A stretch of DNA of 64,000 nucleotides from SHZI01 sp041396045 (lineage in GTDB: Bacteria > Pseudomonadota > Gammaproteobacteria > Steroidobacterales > GCA-2729495), in assembly GCA_041396045.1 (NCBI GenBank), contig JAWKZI010000014.1, positions 8,059 through 72,058 of the forward strand, written 5' to 3'. Below, piece by piece: positions 45,022 through 54,257 of this stretch (its first letter is position 1; the number at the start of each line of letters is the position of its first letter). The position numbers were made by a program, and so were the translations under genes. The notes under the pieces were generated by a model. That model searched no databases. It saw only the letters and a list, made by a program, of their open reading frames with translations, and was not told the origin of the DNA.

Positions 45022-45900
45022 CTACGTCGGCGCCGGCAGGCCCGAGGTGCGGAAGTAAGCGCTCATCAGCGCCGGACCCCACAACAGCGCGACAAAGCCG
45101 GCGGCAGCGAGATATGGCCCGAATGGCATTGGCGCCTGTCGGCCGTGTCGGCCCAGGGCGATCATCGCAATGCCGGTCGCTGCGCCGGTGAAGGCCGAGA
45201 GCAGAATGATCAGCGGCAGCATCTGCCAGCCGAACCAGGCACCCAGTGCCGCGAACAACTTGAAGTCGCCGAAACCCATGCCTTCCTTGCCGGTGACCAG
45301 TCGAAAGCCGTGATACACAAGCCAAAGACTCAGGTAGCCTGCCAACGCACCGATGACGCCATCGCTCAGATTCGTAAACGGACTGCCAACCGCATGTGGC
45401 GTGTTGACCAGATGATAGAGCAGACCAGTCCACAACAGCGGCAGCGTGATCGCATCCGGCAGCAGATGATGGTCCAGATCGATCATGGCCAGCGCGATCA
45501 GGGCCCAGGTGAGCACCAGCGCTGCCAGCGCATCGGGCGTTGCCCCGAAGTGCCAGACCACCAGACCGGAGATCAATCCCGTGGCGGCTTCCACCAGAGG
45601 GTAGCGCACCGGAATGTTGGCCTGGCAGCTTGCGCAGCGGCCGCGCAGCCAGAGCCAGCCGAACACCGGAACGTTGTGATACGCCTTGATGGGCGTCTTG
45701 CACTGCGGACAGGCCGAACGCGGGCGTATGAGATTGAAGGGTTCGGCAGGTTCAGTCGCCAGCGAGGGATCACTGTGCTGCTGCCACTCGCGCTCCATCA
45801 TCAGTGGTAGCCGATAGATGACCACATTCAGGAAGCTGCCGACCAGCAGGCCGAGCAGCACGGCCAGGCCCGGCAGCAGTAACGGCACCGCCGCCAGCAT
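45022..45900 (-). CDS. pilD: Type IV prepilin peptidase / N-methyltransferase
   Basis: Membrane enzyme of 292 residues that cleaves the prepilin leader and methylates the new N-terminal phenylalanine. Zinc cysteines occur as CPQC and CASC in the N-terminal cytoplasmic loop (ACPQCKTPIKAYHNVPVFGWLWLRGRCASC), and the two catalytic aspartates as IDLDHHLLPD and GFGDFKL (GxGD). Several hydrophobic helices are present. It lies between pilC (11 bases upstream) and coaE, in the pilBCD group, and would also process type II secretion pseudopilins if present. Confidence 0.96.
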   Translation of the reverse strand: MLAAVPLLLPGLAVLLGLLVGSFLNVVIYRLPLMMEREWQQHSDPSLATEPAEPFNLIRPRSACPQCKTPIKAYHNVPVFGWLWLRGRCASCQANIPVRYPLVEAATGLISGLVVWHFGATPDALAALVLTWALIALAMIDLDHHLLPDAITLPLLWTGLLYHLVNTPHAVGSPFTNLSDGVIGALAGYLSLWLVYHGFRLVTGKEGMGFGDFKLFAALGAWFGWQMLPLIILLSAFTGAATGIAMIALGRHGRQAPMPFGPYLAAAGFVALLWGPALMSAYFRTSGLPAPT

Positions 45901-45911
45901 CGGCGCGTCGA

Positions 45912-47129
45912 TCAGACGACCGCGCCCAGCTTGAAGATCGGCAGATACATCGCGATGACCAGGCCACCGACGAGCACGCCCAGAATCGCCATGATCAGCG
46001 GTTCCAGCAGGCTGCTCATGCTGTCCACGGCATTGTCCACGTCAGCCTCGAAGAAGTCGGCGACCTTGCCGGACATTTCGTCCAGCGAACCCGATTCCTC
46101 TCCAACGGCAATCATCTGAACCACCATGTTGGGGAACAGGCCGGTGTTTTCCATGGCCCGCTGCAGACGCTGACCGGTAGCCACCTCATCGCGCATGGCC
46201 AGAACGGCATTTTCAAACACCACGTTACCGGTGGCACCGGCCACGGACTGCAGGGCTTCCACCAGTGGCACACCGGCGCTGAACATCGTGGACAGGGTGC
46301 GCGCAAAACGTGCAACGGCTGCCTTTTCCAGAATATTGCCGATGATCGGCATCTTCAGCAGCACCCGGTCTTCATATTCGCGCAGCTTGTGGGAACGCTT
46401 GCGGGTATAGATGTAGAAGGCGACACCGCCGCCTATCACCAACGCCAGCAGCCAGCCCTTGGTTTGTATGAATTGGGAAAGGTCGATGACCATGCGCGTA
46501 AAGGCCGGCAGGTCAGCGCCGAAGCCTTTGAACAGCGATTCGAACTGCGGAATCACGAAGATCAGCAGGATCAGCGTGACGATCACTGCCACCACCATGA
46601 CGGCTGCGGGATAGAACAGCGCCTTCTTGATCTTCTTCTTGATGTCCTCGGTCTTTTCCTTGTAGGTCGCCACCTTGTCCAGCAGCGTGTCCAGTGCACC
46701 GGCCTGCTCGCCGGCCGTCACCAGGTTGATATAGAGGTCATCGAAATAAAGGGGATGCTTGGCCAGGCATTCTGCCAGTGCCGTGCCGGATTCCAGGTCG
46801 GCCTTCATGCCCAGAATGAGCTTCTGCATGGCCGCGTTTTCGTGTCCGGCACCGACGATCTCGAAGGCCTGCACCAGCGGAATGCCGGCGGTCAGCATCG
46901 TGGCAAGCTGGCGGCTGAAAATCGCGATGTCGTAGGGGGTGACCTTGCCCCGGCTTTTGAATAGCGCCGACTCCTTGCGGATTTTGACCGGCACCACGCC
47001 CTGCTTGCGCAACTCGCTGCGTACCGCGGCCTCGCTGGCCGCCATGGTCTTGCCGCGCACCTTCTGGCCGCGATTGTCGGTGCCTTCCCAGTTGAAAGGC
47101 ATCTTGGTAATAGCAACGCCGTTGGCCAT
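45912..47129 (-). CDS. pilC: Type IV pilus inner-membrane platform protein PilC
   Basis: Polytopic platform protein of about 405 residues (GspF family) on which PilB and PilT act to extend and retract pili. FNWEGTDNRGQKVRGK at the N terminus, two GspF repeats (RQLATMLTAGIPLVQAFEIVG and RTLSTMFSAGVPLVEALQSVAG) and hydrophobic segments near ALFYPAAVMVVAVIVTLILLIFVIPQFE and LIMAILGVLVGGLVIAMYLPIFKLGAVV define it. The ATG at 47129 (MANGVAITK) is preferred to one 13 codons upstream. It is downstream of pilB on the same strand. Confidence 0.95.
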   Translation of the reverse strand: MANGVAITKMPFNWEGTDNRGQKVRGKTMAASEAAVRSELRKQGVVPVKIRKESALFKSRGKVTPYDIAIFSRQLATMLTAGIPLVQAFEIVGAGHENAAMQKLILGMKADLESGTALAECLAKHPLYFDDLYINLVTAGEQAGALDTLLDKVATYKEKTEDIKKKIKKALFYPAAVMVVAVIVTLILLIFVIPQFESLFKGFGADLPAFTRMVIDLSQFIQTKGWLLALVIGGGVAFYIYTRKRSHKLREYEDRVLLKMPIIGNILEKAAVARFARTLSTMFSAGVPLVEALQSVAGATGNVVFENAVLAMRDEVATGQRLQRAMENTGLFPNMVVQMIAVGEESGSLDEMSGKVADFFEADVDNAVDSMSSLLEPLIMAILGVLVGGLVIAMYLPIFKLGAVV

Positions 47130-47218
47130 GGCCCGCAAACCCCAGTGAAATAATTGGCAGGGAATCAATTAATCAGGAGCGCCCCCGTGCCGGCGCTACC
47201 TTGCCCGACCCCAGAATA

Positions 47219-48944
47219 TCAAGACTCGAGGGTGACCCTGTTTATTTCCTCCAGACTTGTGACGCCGTCCTTAACTTTTTGCAGCGCGGAGCGTCGCAGG
47301 GTCCAGACGCCGTCCTTGATTGACTGCTCCTCGATTTGCACCGCATTGCCACCTTCCAGAATGATCCGGCCGATGGCTTCAGTGACCGGCATGACCTGGT
47401 AGATACCCACCCGGCCCTTGTAACCATCGTTGCATTGCCGGCAGCCCACCGGGCCGTAGATCCGCAGTCCACTGTGAATGGCTTCATGGCTGAAGCCTTC
47501 CTGCAGCAGCGCTTCTTCGGGAATGTCCCGTATTTCCTTGCACTGCTCGCAGAGCCGGCGGGCCAGCCGCTGGGCGATGATCAGGTGTATGGAGGTGGCA
47601 ATAGCGTAGGGCTTCACGCCCATGTCGATCATGCGCGTGAGCGTGCGCGGTGCGTCGTTCGTGTGCAGGGTCGAAAGCACCAGATGGCCTGTCTGGGCGG
47701 CCTTGATGGCCGTCTCGGCTGTTTCCAGGTCGCGGATCTCACCGACCATGATCACATCCGGATCCTGGCGCAAAAATGCCTTCAGGGCAGTCGCAAAGTG
47801 CAGGCCGACCTTGGGATTCACGTTCACCTGGTTGATACCCGGCACGTTGATTTCCACCGGGTCTTCGCAGGTGGAGATGTTCCGGTCTTCGGTGTTCAGA
47901 ATGTTGATGCCGGTATACAGCGACACAGTCTTGCCGCTGCCTGTGGGGCCGGTCACCAGGATCATTCCGTAGGGTTTGGCCAGGGCATCCATGTAGAGCT
48001 GGCGCTGGAAGTCCTCGTAGCCGAGCACCTCGATGCCGAGTTTTGCGGCCGTCGGATCCAGGATACGCAGCACCACCTTCTCGCCAAACAGCGTGGGGCA
48101 GGTGTTGACACGAAAATCGATGGCCCGGTTCTTCGACAGCCGTAGCTTGATGCGGCCATCCTGTGGCACGCGGCGTTCGGCAATGTCCAGGCGGGACATG
48201 ACCTTGAGACGTGCCGTGACCTTGTTGGTGAGGGCGAGCGGCGGTGCAGCCACCTGCTTCAGCACGCCGTCCAGCCGGGTACGGACCCGGTAGGTCTTTT
48301 CATAGGGTTCGAAATGAATATCGGAGGCGCCGCGCTTGATGGCGTCCAGCATGATCTTGTTGACGAAGCGCACCACCGGCGCGTCCTCGATGTCGTCGCG
48401 GGTCACCTCGTCGGATACGAGATCGTCGTCGCCACCAGCGACTTCCAGGCTTTCCAGGTCGAAATCGTCCTCGCTGAAGGCGGCCATCGAGGTATCGACA
48501 GCTTCCAGCGCGCGACCTACCGCAGCGGACAGTTTGTCCTGTTCGACGACGATCGGATCAACACGCAGCCCGGACTGAAATTTGATCTCGTCCACGGCGT
48601 GCAGGTCGGTGGGGTCGGCCACGCCGAGGAACAGGCGCTTGCCACGCAGGACCAGCGGCAGCACGTGATGCTTGGCCAGCAGGCGCTGATCGACTGACTT
48701 GATCGCCTCCATGTCCAGGTCCATGGAATCCAGGTCGAGCAGGGGAACGCCGAATTCGGATGAAGCCGCAACAGCGATCTTGCGGGCGTCGACCATCTGT
48801 CGGCCCACCAGGTAGGCAACCAGATTGATGCGCTGTGCCTGCGCGCGCCCTTCAGGCCCGCACGGCCTCCTCAGCGATAAGACTGTCCTGCACCAGCCGG
48901 CGCGACAGGCCGCTCAGGGCGGAATTGGTGGCGGAAACTGCCAT
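47219..48944 (-). CDS. pilB: Type IV pilus extension ATPase PilB (N-terminal frameshift)
   Basis: Cytoplasmic hexameric ATPase driving pilus assembly. The GspE-type core contains Walker A GPTGSGKTVSLYTGIN, Asp-box DPDVIMVGEIRD, His-box LVLSTLHTNDAPRTLTRM and the zinc cysteines CEQC and CRQC. The intact frame starts only at 48808, but the minus strand to 48944 reads MAVSATNSALSGLSRRLVQD..EEAVRA in another frame and then continues as EGRAQAQRINLVAYLVGRQ in the pilB frame. That is the normal MshEN domain, so the true start is the ATG at 48944. A two-base gap (or one-base gain) near 48863 breaks it and produces a TGA. Confidence 0.92.
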
Positions 48945-49120
48945 ATGCTCCTTGCTACCCCAGTCAATGTTGGCCGACATACGGCCCACACGACAATGCC
49001 GCCCGGCCAGCCCTGGCCCGACGTTCCTACAAGTGTAGTCTTACTGAGGTTCGGGAGTGGGCGCAACTGCTCAATTCGATACTTTCATTGCGCGGCGCCT
49101 CTGACCGTTCCCGCCGCCCA

Positions 49121-49152
49121 AAAGAAAAGGCCCCTGCCTTGCGGCAGGGGCC
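49121..49152 (-). terminator. Rho-independent terminator of pilA
   Basis: On the minus strand GGCCCCTGCC and GGCAGGGGCC form a perfect ten-base stem around GCAA, followed directly by TTTTCTTT. It lies 35 bases after the pilA stop, so pilA is probably a single-gene transcript. Confidence 0.9.
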
Positions 49153-49186
49153 CTTCCTTGAGTCAGGGACTGACTCTGGTGCCGGC

Positions 49187-49696
49187 TTAGAGTCGGCAGT
49201 TGGACGGGAAGTACTTGTCGACACCGCCCGTTGTGGTGTTGGCACCGGAATTGCCGGTAGGCGCTTCGGCCGCACCACCCGGAGCCGCGCGGTTACCGCA
49301 CACCCAGATCACGTCATTGTTGGCGCTGACCAAGGGCTTCAGCGAGAGAATGACGCCATCAATGTTGTCGTTTGCCTGACCACCGCTGGTGGCACCCGCA
49401 TACGTGATATTGATCGTGCCATCGTCGACAGTGACCGATGAAACGTACTTGCCTGACGGCGGATTGGCTACATCACCACCAGCTTCATCAAGGTCTGCCG
49501 GCCAGACACCGCGGTCGGCGAAGGACTCGGAAACACCCGTCTTCACGGCACTGGCCAGGTTCAGGCCTTCAGTGACCTGCGAGCGGATCGTGTAATCCTG
49601 ATAGGCCGGGATCGCGATGGCCGCCAGGATGCCGATGATGGCAACCACGATCATCAACTCGATGAGCGTGAAGCCCTGTTGAACTTTCTTCGTCAT
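49187..49696 (-). CDS. pilA: Major type IV pilin
   Basis: Prepilin of about 169 residues. A short positively charged leader (MTKKVQQG) is cut before phenylalanine in GFTLIELMIVVAIIGILAAIAIPAYQDYTIRSQV, the canonical class IVa pilin N terminus with glutamate at mature position 5. The C-terminal domain is rich in glycine, asparagine and threonine and has a cysteine pair (VWVCGNRA...FPSNCRL) bounding the likely D-region. The ATG at 49696 matches the leader length; an upstream in-frame start is not credible. A sigma-54-like promoter lies about 60 bases upstream, a strong terminator follows, and pilR/pilS precede it. Confidence 0.96.
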   Translation of the reverse strand: MTKKVQQGFTLIELMIVVAIIGILAAIAIPAYQDYTIRSQVTEGLNLASAVKTGVSESFADRGVWPADLDEAGGDVANPPSGKYVSSVTVDDGTINITYAGATSGGQANDNIDGVILSLKPLVSANNDVIWVCGNRAAPGGAAEAPTGNSGANTTTGGVDKYFPSNCRL

Positions 49697-49757
49697 TTGA
49701 AAATCTCCATGTGTAGTGCCAAAAAAACGTTGCGGCCGTAGCCTGCGCAAGCAGTAG

Positions 49758-49773
49758 TGCAGCTTTCATGCCA
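49758..49773 (-). promoter_or_regulatory. Sigma-54 (-24/-12) promoter of pilA
   Basis: On the minus strand TGGCATGAAAGCTGCA matches the consensus TGGCACGN4TTGCA at all positions except two, with the invariant GG and GC at the correct spacing. In Pseudomonas pilA is transcribed by sigma-54 and PilR, and a PilR/PilS pair is next door. Confidence 0.75.
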
Positions 49774-49891
49774 GTGCTCGGGTATGCGCACATAAGTGCT
49801 TGAAAAAAAATGATAAATTGAGCATCGGAGTTGGCGACACTGCCAGCGGTGCAACATAAGATTTTGCAGCCCTGGATGGGGACTGGACGCT

Positions 49892-49920
49892 GAGCGTCAC
49901 TTTATGACGTAGAGCGTCAC
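49892..49920. promoter_or_regulatory. Direct repeats, candidate PilR enhancer site
   Basis: GAGCGTCAC occurs at 49892-49900 and 49912-49920, exactly 20 bases (two helical turns) apart, with TGACGT between. The pair lies about 120-150 bases upstream of the -24/-12 element, a normal distance for an NtrC-type activator binding site. Confidence 0.5.
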
Positions 49921-49930
49921 ACACGCTGAC

Positions 49931-51322
49931 TCAGTCGATTCCCAGCTTCTGCATCCGGTAACGCAGGGCACGCAAGGTCAGGCCCAGGCTGCGGGCCGTG
50001 GCCGTCTTGTTGTACCGATGCTGCTTGAGGGCGACGAGGATGGCTTCCCGCTCCACTGAATCCAGCCGGTCGCCGAGCAGGGGCGTCGTGGTTGCCGCTG
50101 CATCGTCCGGTGCGGAAGCGGGGCCTCTCCCAACGGTCGTCTGTTGGCTGCTGCCGGAGTGGTCGCGGGCATCTTCGCCATTTGCGACGCGATGGATCCG
50201 GATGTCATCGGCTGTGATCAGGGCGCCGCAGAGCGCGACGGCCCGCTCCAGGATATTTTCCAGTTCGCGCACATTACCCGGAAAGCGATAATCCATGAGC
50301 TTGGCACAGGCTTCGGGCGTGAGTTCGGGCGTCGGCTCGCTGCCTTGCTCGGCGCTGAGCCTGCGCAGGATATGTGCGGCCAGCAGCAGCGTATCGTTGT
50401 CGCGCTCACGCAGCGGCGGCACGACCAGTTCAATGACGTTGATCCGGTAATACAGATCCTCGCGGAAGTGGCCGCTGGCGACCAGTGCTCGCAAGTCCTT
50501 GTGGGTTGCAGACAGAATCCGTACGTCTACTGGTATTTCGGCAGTCTGACCCACCGGTCGCAGCGTCTTTTCCTGAATGACGCGCAGCAGTTTTACCTGC
50601 ATGGGCAGCGGCAGGTCGGCGATCTCGTCCATGAACAGCGTGCCGCCTTCGGCGGACTGGAACAGGCCGATCTTGTCGTTGACTGCGCCGGTAAACGAAC
50701 CCTTGCGGTGGCCGAAGAATTCGCTTTCCATGAGTTCGGAGGGGATCGCGCCGCAGTTCACCGGCACAAAGGGTGCGTCGGCACGGGCGCCCTGTTCGTG
50801 GACCATCCGTGCCACCAGTTCCTTGCCGGTGCCGGACTCGCCGGTGATGTGGACTGGCGCCTGGCTGCGGGCCACTTTGGCGATGGTGTCGCGCAGGCGC
50901 TCGATGACCTCCGACTCGCCCAGCAGCTGTGCTTTGCCGCTTCTGACCTCGGCACTGGGTACTTTCAGCGCGGTGCCAACCAGCTTGCGCAGCACTTTCA
51001 CGTCCAGCGGTTTGGAGATGAAGTCGAAGGCGCCGGCCTTCAGCGCACGTACCGCGGTTTCCACGTTGCCGTGGGCCGTGATGACTGCCACCGGGGTTTT
51101 CAGGCCACGGTTCTGCATCCATTCGATCAGTTCCAGCCCATCACCATCCGGCAGACGCATGTCCGTGAGGCACAACTGGAATTCCTGGCGTGAGAGCCGG
51201 TCGCGGGCACTGGTCACATCGGCACAGGCGCTGACCTCGATGTCCATCCGCTGCAGGGTTATCGCCAGCAATTCGCGGATATCCGGTTCGTCGTCGACGA
51301 TGAGGGCGACGGGTCTGCTCAT
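49931..51322 (-). CDS. pilR: NtrC-type response regulator PilR
   Basis: Sigma-54 activator of pilin transcription, about 463 residues. The receiver domain has DDEPDIRELL and the phosphorylation aspartate in LTDMRLPDGDGL, with K in ISKPLD. The AAA+ domain has Walker A GESGTGKE, ESEFFGHRKGSFTGAVNDKIGLFQSAEGGTLFMDEI (GSFTGA is the usual PilR variant) and Walker B. The C-terminal Fis-type helix-turn-helix ends ARSLGLTLRALRYRMQKLGI. The ATG at 51322 (MSRPVALIVDDE) is chosen; upstream in-frame sequence lies in pilS. It is paired with the sensor pilS, ten bases upstream, and with target pilA. Confidence 0.95.
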   Translation of the reverse strand: MSRPVALIVDDEPDIRELLAITLQRMDIEVSACADVTSARDRLSRQEFQLCLTDMRLPDGDGLELIEWMQNRGLKTPVAVITAHGNVETAVRALKAGAFDFISKPLDVKVLRKLVGTALKVPSAEVRSGKAQLLGESEVIERLRDTIAKVARSQAPVHITGESGTGKELVARMVHEQGARADAPFVPVNCGAIPSELMESEFFGHRKGSFTGAVNDKIGLFQSAEGGTLFMDEIADLPLPMQVKLLRVIQEKTLRPVGQTAEIPVDVRILSATHKDLRALVASGHFREDLYYRINVIELVVPPLRERDNDTLLLAAHILRRLSAEQGSEPTPELTPEACAKLMDYRFPGNVRELENILERAVALCGALITADDIRIHRVANGEDARDHSGSSQQTTVGRGPASAPDDAAATTTPLLGDRLDSVEREAILVALKQHRYNKTATARSLGLTLRALRYRMQKLGID

Positions 51323-51332
51323 GACTGCGCTT

Positions 51333-52900
51333 TCATCCTTGCGGCTCCCAGCGCGTCGGATCGGCAAAGATGATCCGGAACACGCTGCCGCCCCCATGGC
51401 GCGCCTCGTAAATCAGCGTTGCGCCATTACACTCGCAGAGTTCGCGTGAAATAAACAGGCCAAGGCCCGTGCCGCCGGTACGGCCCGTGGCAAAGGGCTC
51501 AAAAATCTGGTCGCGCATTTCTTCCGGAATGCCGGAACCGGAATCAGCGACTTCGAGATAGGGGCGATCGTTGACCGCCAGTCGTCCAAAGCCGATCTCG
51601 ACCGAGATGCCACCATTGAAGCTGGCATATTTCACGGCGTTTTCGCACAGGTTCCACACGATCTGGTGCAGATGGCCGGGGTCCATCCGCACCTCTATGT
51701 CTTCAGTGTTTGCCACGGTAACCTGGCCTTCATAAAGCTCCAGGGTGGAACTGAATTCGGCAGCAAACTCCCGGGTCCAGTCGCGCAGATAAATGAGTTC
51801 CGGCCGACTGTTCTCCCGACGGGACAACTGCAGCACGTTCTCCACGATTTCGCTTACGCGCTTTGAGTTGGCCTGGATGATATCGATCAGCCGCCGGTCC
51901 TCGTCCTTGAGTTCGGCTGATTCTTCGAGCAATTGGCTGGCATGGCTCAATGCGCCGACCGGATTGCGGATTTCGTGGGCGATACTCGCCGACAGACGCC
52001 CCAGCGCCGCCAGCTTGGTCTGCTGGACTTTCTCGGCCAGCAGACTGGCATCTTCGAGGAACATCAGCACCGGACCATCCTCACCGCCGCCCAATGGCGC
52101 CAGATAGGCATTGATCCGCGTGGTCCCGTCCGCAGACATGAAAGACGGTGGCTGCAGCAGCATATTGCCCTGGCGGCGCCAGTCAGCCAGCATCCGGCTG
52201 AGGTGCGGCGCCAGCCCTGCCAGATCCTGCCCCGATTCGCGGCTGCGTATGCCGGCGTGTTTGGCCGCCGACTGATTGATGAGCCGGACACGATTGTCCT
52301 CGTCGACCACGACAATACTCTCGCGCAGGTTTTGAATGACGTACTCGTTGAGTTGGGCGAGATTGGCGAGATCGATGCCGCGCTGCCGGGCGAGTGCTTC
52401 GGTTTCCTCCAGACGCCGCGCCAGTGGATAGGCTGCCGAGGCAATCATGAAAATGATGGCCCCCAGCATGCCGGCCGCGATGAATTCCCGGGACGGTGCC
52501 GACGCACCAACGACGCTGATTGTTTGCTCGGTCAAGATGGCCAGCGCGGCCAGCGCGGCCGTGAAAAATGCTTCCCGCCCCTCAGCGGAGACCGCCGGTT
52601 TCCACAAAACCAATTGCGAGGCCGCTAATACGCTGCGGATGCCGCCGCTGGCGTGGCATCAGGACAGTGATACGAGGATGCCGACCGCCAGCTCGACCAG
52701 TGCGATCCGTGGCAGAACCACCGGTCGCTGCCACTGCCAGGCGATGAGCAGCACGGCATGCACAAGCAAGGCGCGGCATTGAGGAACAGCCGCGATCCGC
52801 ACGCTCAGGATCGGTCGTTGGTCCACCACCGTGCCGGCCTGACGAGCATGCAGGACGGCGACGCTGCCTGAACATGCTGACGAACGCGCATATCCGGCGC
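51333..52900 (-). CDS. pilS: Sensor histidine kinase PilS (5' part frameshifted)
   Basis: Membrane sensor that phosphorylates PilR. The intact frame (51333 to about 52613) contains the last membrane segments, a PAS domain (ESIVVVDEDNRVRLINQSAAKHAG), H-box SASIAHEIRNPVGALSHA with the autophosphorylated histidine, N-box NLCENAVKYA and G-boxes DSGSGIPE and GTGLGLFI. Upstream, other frames encode HASGGIRSVLAASQLVLWK and LLIAWQWQRPVVLPRIALVELAVGILVSLS, which correspond to PilS membrane helices 4-6, so at least one indel lies near 52630. The first helices and the start codon could not be found, hence the approximate 5' limit. Confidence 0.88.
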
Positions 52901-53092
52901 GGCACCGTCACTGCCGATTACTCGCGTGGAGTTCATGCAGGCGCCGGTGTTCGCAATGCATGCAGGAGCAGAGGCCATCCGGGGATTATGTGGCTCCCTG
53001 CACGACAGGATGTGACCGTGTCCTCGGACCCTTGCCCGGCAGTGAGGTGACTTGACTCCAGCGCACACCTGCCCACAATAGCTGCTCGAACG

Positions 53093-54257
53093 GGCGGCGA
53101 CCACGAGCATCAGGCCAGCAGCCGTTCAGGCCCATCCCCGTCCCTGGCGGCGAAGTGGCTGCATCCCTCCTGCGCCAAAGCAGCAGCGGGTCGCCCGGCA
53201 GGAACGGCGGCTCCAGTTCTGCCCAGGGTCGCTATCTGGCCTGCCGGGCGGTGAAGGCGGCCGGGCGCAAGGCTTGCGGCGCCAAGCTCGCGGAAGAGCC
53301 CGGAAGAAGTCGGGCAATGGTCGCGCATGCTCGGCAAAAATTGCGCCTGCAACCAAACAGACCGGCCCGGTGTGCATGCCGGTAAACCAGGTTTACGGGA
53401 GAACGGCAGCGCCATCGACTGCGAGCTGCGGCCTGAGCCTGCTGGTAGATCGCGGACAACAGCATCGCTTTATTGCCTCGGCTGCGGGCGCATGGATATC
53501 GAGGAAGCGGCGGCCAAAACCCCTCGGAGAAGATCCTGGCTGTGGTCGCCAGAACCCGCAGCCGGCTGTGCAGCCTTACCAGGCTCCGGCAGACCGGCTA
53601 CGGCCCAGCTTGAACAATGAGCAGGGAAATGGCTCGCCAGCGACAGGGCAGCTTTATCGGCTGTTCAACAGCGCCAGATGCCAGCCTCGTTGAGATCAAT
53701 CCGCTGATCGTCACCAAGGCCGGCGATCTGATGGCGCTGGATGCCAAGATCAACATCGAGGAAAACGCACTGTTCGGGCAGGGCGATCTGCACCATGCGC
53801 GATCCCAGCCAGGAAGACGACATGGCGCTGCGCGGCCGAGCACGATCTGAACTACGCGTTCCTCGACGGCAACATCGCCTGCATGGTCATCGCGCCGGCT
53901 GGCGATGGCAACGATGGACCTCATCAAACTGCATGGCGGCGAACCGGCGAATTTCCTGGACGTAAGTGGTGGCGCTACCGCCGGAACGGGTCGCGCCGCG
54001 TTCAAGCTGATTCTGTCGAACCTGGCAGGTGAAGGCGATTCTCGTCAACATCTTCGGTGGTGCATCGTCCGTTGCGATTCGATCGCCGAAGGCATCATCA
54101 GCGCTGTCGGGATGTGAAAGTCGCGGTACCCGTCGTGGTGCGTCTGGAAGGCACCACGTGGACCAGGGCGCGCCATGCTGAAAGAAAGGACTGGCGATCG
54201 CCGCCAGCCGACGACCTGACCACGCCGCCCGCAAGGCTGCCAGTACTGGAGCTGCCA
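53093..54257 (+). pseudogene. sucC: Succinyl-CoA synthetase beta subunit (many frameshifts)
   Basis: ADP-forming succinyl-CoA ligase subunit of the TCA cycle. No long frame exists, but pieces in all three plus frames line up in order with SucC: HEHQA near 53102, VKAAGRK..GGAKLAEE near 53250 in place of VHAGGRGKAGGVKLA, VNQVYG near 53382, LLVDRGQQ near 53440, LVEINPLIVTKAGDLMALDAKINIEENALF at 53685-53770, LDGNIACMV, ATMDLIKLHGGEPANFLDVSGGAT near 53905, ILVNIFGG, and VPVVVRLEGT near 54128. An indel occurs about every 50-100 bases, and the start and stop codons are not readable. It is either extreme local sequence error or a decayed copy; the same damage continues into sucD. Confidence 0.75.

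Larger units (their letters stand above)
49697..49930 (-). other. Regulatory intergenic region between pilR and pilA
   Basis: 234 bases with the sigma-54-type promoter and a pair of direct repeats (both listed separately). No other gene is seen; the leader of the pilA mRNA would be about 50 bases long. Confidence 0.5.

Noticed and set aside
49931..51322. GSFTGA in PilR as a possibly defective GAFTGA loop
   Set aside because: As I recall, PilR of Pseudomonas has the same serine variant, so it is normal for this family.
50577..51449. 290-residue plus-strand frame across pilR
   Set aside because: Antisense to PilR, whose catalytic motifs are intact; serine/arginine-rich shadow.
53110..53465. 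Minus-strand frames near 53110-53465 as a cysteine-rich gene
   Set aside because: The plus strand here encodes displaced SucC segments, which explain the region better.
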